From Rhodospirillales bacterium URHD0017 (GTDB taxonomy: Bacteria; Pseudomonadota; Alphaproteobacteria; Reyranellales; Reyranellaceae), in assembly GCA_900110395.1 (NCBI GenBank), contig FODP01000007.1, forward strand, positions 124,001 through 188,000: a stretch of DNA of 64,000 nt, in the 5' to 3' direction. Made by a program: the position numbers and the translations under genes. This document shows, piece by piece, positions 48,285 to 56,550 of the stretch; positions within the stretch are counted from its first letter, which is position 1; the number at the start of each line of letters is the position of its first letter. The notes beneath the pieces were generated by a model. It made no database searches, was not told where the DNA came from, and worked only from the letters and a program-made list of their open reading frames with translations.

Positions 48285-49645
48285 TGTTCTCCAAGATCGC
48301 CTTCCGGGTCTGGTCGGTGACCGCGGCGGTGTTCGTTCTGCTGGTCGTCGTGACCGCGACGGCCTGGATGACGCGGCATGCATTGCTGGGCGGCAGCCGC
48401 CTCGATCCGCGTCTCGCCGACGTCGTGCTTCTGCTTTCCGAGTTTCCCAGCAGCGTTGTTCAGGCGGCGATCGAGGCGCGTGATCGCATTGTCGGCGAAC
48501 CCAGCCGCCTGATGCATGATCGCTTCGCGGTCGAGGAGCCGCACTGGAAGCACGTCTTTCCGGCACCGGATCCCGGATATCTGCTGCTGTCGGGCCTGGA
48601 CAATGACACCAAGCGGTCGGCCATCCAGTTGATCCGTATCTCGGACGGCCAAGTGATGCGGCGATGGTCGCCGGACTGGAAAGCCATCCTTGCGCGCATT
48701 TCCGCGACCGAGCTGTCGGAAGGCTGGACCGACATGAATGCCATCGCGACGCACCCATTGTTGCTGCCCGGGGGCGACGTCATCTTCAATGCCGCCGGCG
48801 CGATGATCCGGATGGGGCCTTGTGTCGGTGCGCCGCGCTGGATCCTGAACGAATCGCTGCATCACTCCATAGAACTGGGACCGGACGGTGATCTCTGGAC
48901 GCTGTCGATCGCCACCGACGGCTTCGCCGACGCCCCGTGGTTGCGCCAGCGCTTGCGCGACGATGCCGTGGCGCAGGTGTCGCCGGAAGGTCGCTTGCTC
49001 AATCGCTGGTCCTTCGCGCGGACCATGATGAACAACGGCTTGCACGCGCTTCTTCTCGGAACGCAGGGTGAGCACCTGGACGACGATCCCCTGCATCTCA
49101 ATCACGTTGCGGTTGCTCCTGCCGACGGGCCGCATTGGCTCCGCGGCGATCTGCTTGTGTCCGCCCGGCATCGCAGCACGCTGTTCCTGTTCCGGCCATC
49201 GACCGGCGAGATCGTCTGGCACCAGACGGGGCCGTGGCTGGCCCAGCATTCGGTGGCGTTCCTGGACGATCGGCGCATCTCGGTGTTCAGCAACCATGTG
49301 GTGCTCGGCGTGCCGGAGCCGCAGGCGTTCCTGACCGCCGACGGCGGCGGCCGGGTGATGGTGGTCGATTTCGACACCAGGACGGTCACGGAGCCGTTTC
49401 GCGATCTTCTGGCGGCGGCGAAAGTCCGCACCGTGACTGGCGGCCTGGCCCAGATCCTGCCCGATGGAGGCCTATTCGTCGAAGAGACTGCCAAAGGCCG
49501 GCATCTTCGGTTCACGCCGTCACAGTTGTTGTGGTCTCGGGTGAATTATTTCGGTGCGGCGCATATCGGCGCGGTGGAATGGAGTCGCTACCTGACTCCG
49601 GCTGAGGCCGCACCGGCGCTCGCCGAGCCGCCAGCCTGCCGGTGA
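48284..49645 (+). CDS. ASST-like (arylsulfotransferase fold) membrane-anchored protein
   Basis: 453 residues; residues 5-35 form a signal anchor (VWSVTAAVFVLLVVVTATAWM), the rest is periplasmic. Repeated blade-like segments ('GYLLLSGLDND', 'SIQLIRISDGQVMRRW', 'LLLPGGDVIFNAAG', 'DGDLWTLSIATDGF', 'TLFLFRPSTGEIVWHQTGPW') suggest a six-bladed propeller as in PAPS-independent aryl sulfotransferases. The family resemblance is clear but a catalytic histidine cannot be placed confidently. It forms an operon with the sulfotransferase. Confidence 0.75.
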   Translation: MFSKIAFRVWSVTAAVFVLLVVVTATAWMTRHALLGGSRLDPRLADVVLLLSEFPSSVVQAAIEARDRIVGEPSRLMHDRFAVEEPHWKHVFPAPDPGYLLLSGLDNDTKRSAIQLIRISDGQVMRRWSPDWKAILARISATELSEGWTDMNAIATHPLLLPGGDVIFNAAGAMIRMGPCVGAPRWILNESLHHSIELGPDGDLWTLSIATDGFADAPWLRQRLRDDAVAQVSPEGRLLNRWSFARTMMNNGLHALLLGTQGEHLDDDPLHLNHVAVAPADGPHWLRGDLLVSARHRSTLFLFRPSTGEIVWHQTGPWLAQHSVAFLDDRRISVFSNHVVLGVPEPQAFLTADGGGRVMVVDFDTRTVTEPFRDLLAAAKVRTVTGGLAQILPDGGLFVEETAKGRHLRFTPSQLLWSRVNYFGAAHIGAVEWSRYLTPAEAAPALAEPPACR

Positions 49646-49689
49646 AGGCCCGTGGCGTTAAGGCCCATGGCGTTACGGCCCATGTCGCT
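49645..49689. repeat. Three tandem imperfect 15-bp repeats
   Basis: Copies at 49645-49659, 49660-49674 and 49675-49689 follow AAGGCCCATGGCGTT with one to four changes. They fill the gap between the ASST gene and the convergent regulator, which has no obvious terminator. Confidence 0.75.
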
Positions 49690-50368
49690 ACGCGCCTTTC
49701 GCCTCGGCCAGCATGTAGCCCACGCCGCGCACGGTATGGACCTGCACCGTGGCGCCACTGTCGGCCAGCATGCGGCGCAGGCGATGGATATAGACTTCGA
49801 CGGCGTTGGAGCCGACCTCGTCGGTCAGGCCGAACAGGTGATCCTCGAACAGCCGCTTGGGCGCCACGTTGCCACAACGCCGGAGCAGGATCTCCAGCAC
49901 CGCGGTCTCGCGGCTGGAGAACGGCCGCACCGTGCCGTCGACAGTCACCTGCCGGCCCTCGGTGTCGAGCGCCACATTGCCCAGGGTCAGGCAGTGGCCG
50001 AGCAGGTTGTCCGAGCGCCGCAGCAGCGCCCTGAGCCGGGCCACCAGTTCCTCCAGGGCGAATGGCTTGACCAGATAGTCGTCGGCGCCGGCGCGCAATC
50101 CGGTGACGCGATCGCTGACGCCGTCGCGCGCCGTCAGGACCAGCACGGGCGTCGAATCACCGCGGGCGCGCACGGTGCGCAGCCAGGTCAGGCCATCCTC
50201 GTCCGGCAACCCGAGGTCGAGCACCACGGCGGCGTAGCGGATCGTCGCCAGGGCGTGGCTTGCATCGGCGGCATTCCCCACCGGATCAGCGTCAAATCCG
50301 CTGCGGTGGAGGCCTTTGATGACCAGGGAAACGAGTTCGGCGTTGTCCTCGACGAGAAGGATGCGCAT
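49688..50368 (-). CDS. OmpR-family response regulator (orphan)
   Basis: 226 residues. Receiver domain with Asp51 (VVLDLGLPDEDG), Thr79 and Lys101 (YLVKPF) all present; the winged-helix output domain at 130-222 ('VRPFSSRETAVLEILLRRCGN', 'SNAVEVYIHRLRRML', 'VHTVRGVGYML') is most like the QseB/PmrA/TctD group. No histidine kinase gene is adjacent. Divergent from the RND efflux operon across 111 bases, so it may control it; that is inference. Confidence 0.9.
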   Translation of the reverse strand: MRILLVEDNAELVSLVIKGLHRSGFDADPVGNAADASHALATIRYAAVVLDLGLPDEDGLTWLRTVRARGDSTPVLVLTARDGVSDRVTGLRAGADDYLVKPFALEELVARLRALLRRSDNLLGHCLTLGNVALDTEGRQVTVDGTVRPFSSRETAVLEILLRRCGNVAPKRLFEDHLFGLTDEVGSNAVEVYIHRLRRMLADSGATVQVHTVRGVGYMLAEAKGA

Positions 50369-50479
50369 CGATGTGCCTTCGCCATGTCAGAGCGATGTAA
50401 CGCATTCTAGCATGCCGGCGACGGTTCAGAGCCCGGCCGTCAGGCTTCCGTAATCTGGACTCCCTAAGTTCCCTGGCCA

Positions 50480-51727
50480 ATGAGCACTCAATCCAAGCCC
50501 TCGCTGCCCACGCGCCTGCCGCGCCACCGCCTGTGGTTTGCCGGCGCGGGCGTGGCAGCTATCGCGGTGGTCGCCGGCTGGATGATGCTGAACACCAATC
50601 CCGGCAACGCCCTGATGCGGCCGCCGGCCGTGGTCGAGGCCGATGGCGCCTTCCGGCCGAGCGATTCGCAGTGGGCGGGCTTCCGCTTCACCAAGGTCGA
50701 GCCGGTCGCCTTCCGCGAGGAGCGCGCGACCGACGGCCGGATCGCAATCAACGAAGACACGACCACGCCGGTCTTCTCGCCTTATTCCGGCCGCGTCAGC
50801 CGACTGATCGCCAAGCCCGGCGAGCATGTCGAGCGCGGCGCGCCATTGTTCGCCATCGAGGCGAGCGAGTTCGTCCAGGGCCACAACGACCTGGTGACAG
50901 CGGTCGCCGGTGTCGAGAAGGCGAAGTCGCGGCTCGCGCTTGCGCAGATGGCCGAGAAGCGCCAGCGCGACCTGCAGGCCATCCGCGGCGGCGCGCTGAA
51001 AGACCTCGAGCAGGCGCAGTCGGACCTCGTTCAGGCGCAGGGCGACCTACGGTCCGCCGAGATCTCCCTGGCAGCGGTGCGCAACCGCCTGCGCATCCTC
51101 GGCCGCAGCGACGAGGAGATCGCCGACCTCGAGAAGCGCGATCGCGTCGGCGCGGAGACCATCGTGGCGGCGCCGATCTCCGGCACCGTCATCCAGCGCA
51201 AGGTCGGGCTTGGCCAGTACATCAACGCTGGCGCCAACGATCCGGTCTACACGATCGGCGACCTGTCGACGGTGTGGCTGGTCGCCAATGTGCGCGAATC
51301 CGATGCGCCCAAGATGAAGGTCGGCGCGCCTGTCCAGGTCACCGTCCTCGCCTTCCCCGGCCAGGTGTTCAACGCCAAGCTCGAGTATGTCGCGCCGGCC
51401 CTCGATCCCAACACGCGCCGCCTGCCGGTGCGCGCCCAGGTCACCAATCGCAACCTCGAGCTCAAGCCCGAGATGTTCGCCTCCTTCCGCATCGTCTCGG
51501 GTGACGACCGGTCGATGCCCGCGGTGCCGGTCGATTCGATCGTCTATGAAGGCGCCAACGCCCGCGTCTGGGTGGCGCGTCCCGATACCAAGACGGTGGT
51601 GTCGCGTGCCATCGTCGTCGGCGACACCAGCAACGGGCTGGTCGAGGTCAAGAAGGGGCTCAATGTCGGCGAGACCGTCGTGACCAGCGGCACGCTCTTC
51701 ATCGATCGCGCCGCCCGTCGCGACTGA
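50480..51727 (+). CDS. RND efflux periplasmic adaptor (HME/CusB-like)
   Basis: 415 residues: an N-terminal signal anchor ('LWFAGAGVAAIAVVAGWMML'), barrel-sandwich halves ('TPVFSPYSGRVSRLIAKPGEHVERGAPLF' and 'IVAAPISGTVIQRKVGLGQYI'), and a helical hairpin 'GHNDLVTAVAGVEKAKSRLA..LAQMAEKRQ' with 'LKDLEQAQSDLVQAQGDLRSAEISL'. It joins the inner-membrane pump to the outer-membrane channel. First gene of the operon; the next pump starts 31 bases downstream. Confidence 0.9.
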   Translation: MSTQSKPSLPTRLPRHRLWFAGAGVAAIAVVAGWMMLNTNPGNALMRPPAVVEADGAFRPSDSQWAGFRFTKVEPVAFREERATDGRIAINEDTTTPVFSPYSGRVSRLIAKPGEHVERGAPLFAIEASEFVQGHNDLVTAVAGVEKAKSRLALAQMAEKRQRDLQAIRGGALKDLEQAQSDLVQAQGDLRSAEISLAAVRNRLRILGRSDEEIADLEKRDRVGAETIVAAPISGTVIQRKVGLGQYINAGANDPVYTIGDLSTVWLVANVRESDAPKMKVGAPVQVTVLAFPGQVFNAKLEYVAPALDPNTRRLPVRAQVTNRNLELKPEMFASFRIVSGDDRSMPAVPVDSIVYEGANARVWVARPDTKTVVSRAIVVGDTSNGLVEVKKGLNVGETVVTSGTLFIDRAARRD

Positions 51728-51757
51728 CGACGGCCCGTTTCACAGGGCCGTAGTTCC

Positions 51758-54700
51758 ATGCAGGTCGTCATCGCCAACGCCCTCCGGCAACGCGTGCTCG
51801 TGATCATTCTCGGCGCGGTGCTGATGACGGGCGGCCTGTTCGCCTATAGCACCCTCAACATCGAGGCCTATCCCGACCCGGTGCCGCCGCTGGTCGACAT
51901 CATCACCCAGAACCCCGGCCAGTCGTCGGAGGAGATTGAGCGCTACATCACGGTGCCGATCGAGATCCAGATGGCGGGCCTGCCTTACGTCCAGGCGATT
52001 CGCACCATCTCGTTGTTCGGCCTCTCCGACGTGAAGGTGCAGTTCACCTACGACGTGAGCTACCAGCAGGCCTCGCAGATGGTGATCAACCGTCTGTCGC
52101 AGATGAGCCCGCTGCCCAACGGCGTGCAGCCGTCGTTATCGCCGACCAGTCCGATCGGCGAGATCTTCCGCTATCGCGTGGTTGGGCCGCCGGGCTATTC
52201 GGTCGCCGACTTGAAAACCATCCAGGACTGGATCCTGCAGCGACGCTTCAAGGCGGTACCCGGCGTGATCGACGTCACCGGCTGGGGCGGCAAGACCAAG
52301 ACCTACGACATCACCATCGATCTCGACCGCCTGCTGGCCTATGGGCTCACCTTGAAGCAGGTGCTGGACGGGCTGAACAACGCCAACATCAACGTTGGCG
52401 CCAACACGGTGAACATCGGCTCGCAGTCGGCGATCGTGCGCAGCGTCGGCCAGATCCGCACCATGGACGACATCCGCAACACCATGCTGACGGTGCGCGA
52501 CGGCGCGCCGGTGCTGGTGTCCGACGTCGCCACGGTGACCGTGGGCAACCAGCCGCGGCTCGGCATTGCGGGCCAAAGCGAAGACGACGACGTGGTTCAA
52601 GGCATCGTCCTGATGCGGCGCGGTGCCGAGACCATGCCGACCCTGACGGGCGTGCTGGCCGAGGTGGACAAGATCAACAAGTCGGGCGTGCTGCCGGCCG
52701 GCGTCCGCATCGAGCGTATCTACGACCGCAGCGCGCTGGTCGACATCACCACCCACACCGTGCTGCACAACATGGTGATGGGCGTCCTCCTGATCTTCTT
52801 GATCCAATGGATGTTCCTGGGCGACCTGCGCAGCGCACTGATCGTGTCGGCGACGATTCCCTTCGCGCTGCTGTTCGCCGTCGTCATCCTGGTCCTGTCG
52901 GGCGAGTCGGCCAACCTGCTGTCGATGGGCGCCATCGACTTCGGCATCATCGTCGACGCCACGGTGATCATGGTCGAGAACATCTACCGGCACCTGTCGG
53001 AAGTTGGCCACGCGCGGAGCCGTCCCTTGCGGCCTACACCCGAGGGGCTCGACGGCAAGCTGGCGACGATCTTCCACGCCTCGACCGAGGTGACGCAGGC
53101 GATCTTCTTCTCGGCCACCATCATCATCGCGGGCTTCTTGCCGTTGTTTACGCTGTCGGGTGTCGAAGGCCACATCTTCGGGCCGATGGCCCGCACCTAC
53201 GCCTACGCCCTGTCCGGCGGGCTTTTGGCCACCTTCACCGTCTCGCCGGCGCTGGCCGCCCTGCTGCTGCCCGAGAAGGTGAGCCACGCCGAAACCCGCG
53301 CGGTACGCACATTGCGCCGCGGCTACGCCAGGCTGCGCGATGTCGTGCTGGCGCATCGCCGCACCGCCGTAGCCGCGGGCATGGGTGCCGTCGCTCTTGC
53401 CGTCCTGGCCGGCAGCACCATCGGCTTGGAATTCCTGCCCAAGCTCGAGGAAGGCAACATGTGGATCCGGGCGGTCATGCCGGCCTCGATCTCACTGGAG
53501 GCGGGCAACGACTACGCCAACCGCATGCGCCGCCTGATTAAAGGCTTTCACGAGGCCGAGACGGTGATCTCCCAACATGGCCGGCCCGACGACGGCACCG
53601 ATTCGACGGGCTTCTTCAACGCCGAGTTCTTCGTGCCGCTGAAGCCGTTCGACCAGTGGCGCAAGGGCCTCGACAAGGATGGCCTGATCGCCGAGATGAA
53701 CGACGCCCTGACCAAGGCCTTCCCCGGCGTCGAATTCACCTTCTCGCAATACATCCAGGACAACGTCCAGGAGGCGGCGTCGGGCGTGAAGGGCGAGAAC
53801 TCGGTGAAGGTCTACGGCCCCGACCTCGAGACGCTGGGCAAGGTTGCCGACGAGATCAAGAACGCCCTCGCCACCGTGTCCGGCATCACCGACCTCGCCG
53901 TGTCCGCCTCGCTCGGCCAGCCGACCATCAAGATCGACATCGACCGCGCCAAGGCGGCGCGTTACGGCCTCGCCCCGGGCGACGTCAACGCCACGGTCCA
54001 AGCGGCGATCGGCGGCCAGGCGGCGGGTGATGTCTACGAGAACGGCAGCGACCGCCACTTTCCCATGGTCGTCCGCCTGGCGCCGCGCTATCGCGAGAAC
54101 ATCGAGGCGATCAAGCGCATCCCGATCGGGGTGCAGGGCAACAGCGGCATCACCCAGGTCCCCTTAAGCGAGGTCGCCACGGTCGACCTGGTCTCCGGCG
54201 CGTATTACATCTATCGCGAACAGCAGGAGCGCTACGTCCCCGTGAAGTTCTCCGTACGCGGCCGCGATCTCGGCAGCGCCATCCTGGAAGCGCAGGAGCA
54301 GGTGGCCGAGAAGGTCAAGATCCCGGGCGGCTATCGCGTCGAATGGGTGGGCGAGTTCGGCAACCTGAAGAACGCCCTGCAGCGGCTGGCGGTCGCCGTG
54401 CCGATCGCCGTCGGCCTGATCCTGCTGCTGCTGTTCACCAGCTTCGGCTCCCTGCGCGACACGCTGCTGGCCGGCAGCGCCATTCCCATGGCCCTGGTCG
54501 GCGGCGTGCTGGCGCTGTTCCTGGCCGGCATGCCGTTCAGCATCTCGGCCGCCATCGGTTTCGTCGCCCTGTTCGGCATCGCCGCCATGAACGGCATCAT
54601 GGTGGTCGGCTGCTACAACCGGCTGATCGATGCCGGGCGCACGCCGGAGACCGCCCTGGTCGAGACCTGCACGGTGCAGATGCGGCCCGTGCTGATGACC

Positions 54701-54910
54701 TGCGCCGCGGCCTGCGTCGGCCTGATCCCGGCGGCGTTTTCGACCGCGATCGGGAGCCAGGTCCAGCGGCCGCTCGCCATCGTCGTGGTCGGCGGCACGC
54801 TGCTCGGCCCCCTGTTGTTCCTGACAGTGCTGCCCGCGGCGATCGGCCTCTTCTCGCGCCGCACGGCACGGCGAACGGTGCGGGCGGACGACGTGGCGGA
54901 GGCCCACTGA
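51758..54910 (+). CDS. RND inner-membrane efflux pump 1 (HME/CzcA family)
   Basis: 1050 residues, normal for CzcA/CusA-type proton antiporters. 'IEAYPDPVPPLVDIITQNPGQSSEEIERYITVPIE' is the HME signature; TM4 'MGAIDFGIIVDATVIMVENIYRHL' keeps the Asp/Asp/Glu relay expected for proton transport and heavy-metal pumps. The large periplasmic loops and 12 TM segments are present. The exported metal or compound cannot be specified: no obvious Met cluster as in CusA is seen. Its stop overlaps the OMF start by one base (TGATG). Confidence 0.92.
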   Translation: MQVVIANALRQRVLVIILGAVLMTGGLFAYSTLNIEAYPDPVPPLVDIITQNPGQSSEEIERYITVPIEIQMAGLPYVQAIRTISLFGLSDVKVQFTYDVSYQQASQMVINRLSQMSPLPNGVQPSLSPTSPIGEIFRYRVVGPPGYSVADLKTIQDWILQRRFKAVPGVIDVTGWGGKTKTYDITIDLDRLLAYGLTLKQVLDGLNNANINVGANTVNIGSQSAIVRSVGQIRTMDDIRNTMLTVRDGAPVLVSDVATVTVGNQPRLGIAGQSEDDDVVQGIVLMRRGAETMPTLTGVLAEVDKINKSGVLPAGVRIERIYDRSALVDITTHTVLHNMVMGVLLIFLIQWMFLGDLRSALIVSATIPFALLFAVVILVLSGESANLLSMGAIDFGIIVDATVIMVENIYRHLSEVGHARSRPLRPTPEGLDGKLATIFHASTEVTQAIFFSATIIIAGFLPLFTLSGVEGHIFGPMARTYAYALSGGLLATFTVSPALAALLLPEKVSHAETRAVRTLRRGYARLRDVVLAHRRTAVAAGMGAVALAVLAGSTIGLEFLPKLEEGNMWIRAVMPASISLEAGNDYANRMRRLIKGFHEAETVISQHGRPDDGTDSTGFFNAEFFVPLKPFDQWRKGLDKDGLIAEMNDALTKAFPGVEFTFSQYIQDNVQEAASGVKGENSVKVYGPDLETLGKVADEIKNALATVSGITDLAVSASLGQPTIKIDIDRAKAARYGLAPGDVNATVQAAIGGQAAGDVYENGSDRHFPMVVRLAPRYRENIEAIKRIPIGVQGNSGITQVPLSEVATVDLVSGAYYIYREQQERYVPVKFSVRGRDLGSAILEAQEQVAEKVKIPGGYRVEWVGEFGNLKNALQRLAVAVPIAVGLILLLLFTSFGSLRDTLLAGSAIPMALVGGVLALFLAGMPFSISAAIGFVALFGIAAMNGIMVVGCYNRLIDAGRTPETALVETCTVQMRPVLMTCAAACVGLIPAAFSTAIGSQVQRPLAIVVVGGTLLGPLLFLTVLPAAIGLFSRRTARRTVRADDVAEAH

Positions 54911-56436
54911 TGGCCCGCGGTCGCCGTGTCTCTTGCCTGGCGCTGGCAGCGTCGCTTGCCGGCTGCATGGTCGGCCCCGACTTCAAGACACCCGAGCCGC
55001 CGCCGACCAATCGCTATCTGCCCGACGAGGGCACGACCCTGAGCCTCGTCTCGGCCGGCATCCCCGGTGGCGAGGCCCAGCGCGTGGTGCAGGACCTCGA
55101 CATCCCGAGCCAATGGTGGATGGTCTTCCAGTCCCAGCAGCTCAACGGCCTGATCAATCGTTCCCTCAGGGCCAATCCCGACATCAAGTCGGCCATTGCC
55201 GCTCTCAAGGTGTCGCAATACACGGCGCGCGCCCAGCGGGCCGCCCTGTTCCCGACCGTCGGCGTGGCTGGCACGGCCGCGCAGACCCAGGCGCCCACCG
55301 TGCTGTCGGCGCCGACGGCTGACCCCAACAACTATGTGTTCGGCCTGTTCACGGCGTTGCTCAACATCACCTACTCGATCGACGTCTGGGGCGGCACGCG
55401 GCGTGGCATCGAGTCTGCCGAGGCGCAGGCCGAAGCGCAGTGCTTCCTGCTCGAGGCGGCTTACCTCACGCTTGCTTCCAACGTGGTCGTGGCGGCGATC
55501 ACCGAGGCATCGCTGCGCGCCCAGGTTCAGGCGACGCAGCGCATCATCGCCGCCCAGCGCGAGACGCTTGGCATCCTGCGGGGCCAAGCCGGGCTCGGCG
55601 CCATCTCCGGCGCCGACGTCGCCAGCCAGGAGGCGGCGCTGGCGCAAGCCGAGGCCACCTTGCCGCCCTTGCAGAAGGCGCTGGCGCAGCAGCGCAATCT
55701 GCTCACCACCCTGACCGGCAGCTTGCCCAGCACCGCACTCGCCGAGAACTTCGAGCTCAACGACCTGAAGCTGCCGGCCGACCTGCCGCTCAGCCTGCCG
55801 GCACGGCTCGTCGAGCAGCGACCCGACATCCGCGCCGCCGAGGCCAACGTCCATTCGGCTTCGGCACAAGTCGGCGTCGCCGTGGCCGCTCAGCTGCCGC
55901 AGATCAACCTGTCGTCGGCGATCGGTTCGCAGGCCCTGACCCTGGGCTCGCTGTTCAGCCCGGCGGTCGGCCCGGCCTACAGCGTCGTCAGTGGCGGCAT
56001 CCTGCAGCCGCTGTTCGACGGTGGCGCGCTGCAAGCCAAGAAGCGGGCTTCGCAAGCCTCGTTCGAGCAGGCCCAGGCGCAGTACGAATCGACGGTCCTC
56101 GTCGCCTTCCGCAACGTCGCTGACACGTTGCGTGCGCTCGAGTACGACGCGCTGACGCTGAAGGCGACCGTGGCGGCCGAGCAGGCCGCGGCGACCAGTC
56201 TCACCATCGCGCGTCGTCGGTTGGACGTCGGCGACACGACTTATGTCGTCGTGCTGATCGCCGAGCTCACCTATCAGCAGGCGCTGCTGGCGCGCATCCA
56301 GGCGCAGGCCAATCGCCTGATGGATACCGCCGCGTTGTTCCAGGCCCTGGGCGGCGGCTGGTGGAATCGCGACGAACCAACCAACCCGGCGCAGCGCATG
56401 GTCTGCAAGCCACCGAAGGTGGTGCCGCCGAAGTAG
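54910..56436 (+). CDS. Outer-membrane efflux lipoprotein (NodT/TolC family)
   Basis: 508 residues from the ATG at 54910; the longer open frame is a shadow of the pump. A lipobox with Cys19 (S-L-A-G-C) followed by 'MVGPDFKTPEPPPTNRY' is typical of NodT. Two TolC-like repeats: 'LRANPDIKSAIAALKVSQYTARAQRAALFPTVGV' and 'RPDIRAAEANVHSASAQVGVAVAAQLPQINL'. It forms the trimeric outer-membrane exit duct for the pumps before and after it. Confidence 0.92.
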   Translation: MARGRRVSCLALAASLAGCMVGPDFKTPEPPPTNRYLPDEGTTLSLVSAGIPGGEAQRVVQDLDIPSQWWMVFQSQQLNGLINRSLRANPDIKSAIAALKVSQYTARAQRAALFPTVGVAGTAAQTQAPTVLSAPTADPNNYVFGLFTALLNITYSIDVWGGTRRGIESAEAQAEAQCFLLEAAYLTLASNVVVAAITEASLRAQVQATQRIIAAQRETLGILRGQAGLGAISGADVASQEAALAQAEATLPPLQKALAQQRNLLTTLTGSLPSTALAENFELNDLKLPADLPLSLPARLVEQRPDIRAAEANVHSASAQVGVAVAAQLPQINLSSAIGSQALTLGSLFSPAVGPAYSVVSGGILQPLFDGGALQAKKRASQASFEQAQAQYESTVLVAFRNVADTLRALEYDALTLKATVAAEQAAATSLTIARRRLDVGDTTYVVVLIAELTYQQALLARIQAQANRLMDTAALFQALGGGWWNRDEPTNPAQRMVCKPPKVVPPK

Positions 56437-56550
56437 GGCAAAATGCGTCACATGCGACGCTACTTTGCATAACACCTGAAACACCTTTGTGTCGTAAGAG
56501 GCCTGCAAGGGGAGCGCCGCCGGTCAAGGCGGCCATCTGGGCAGGTCACG

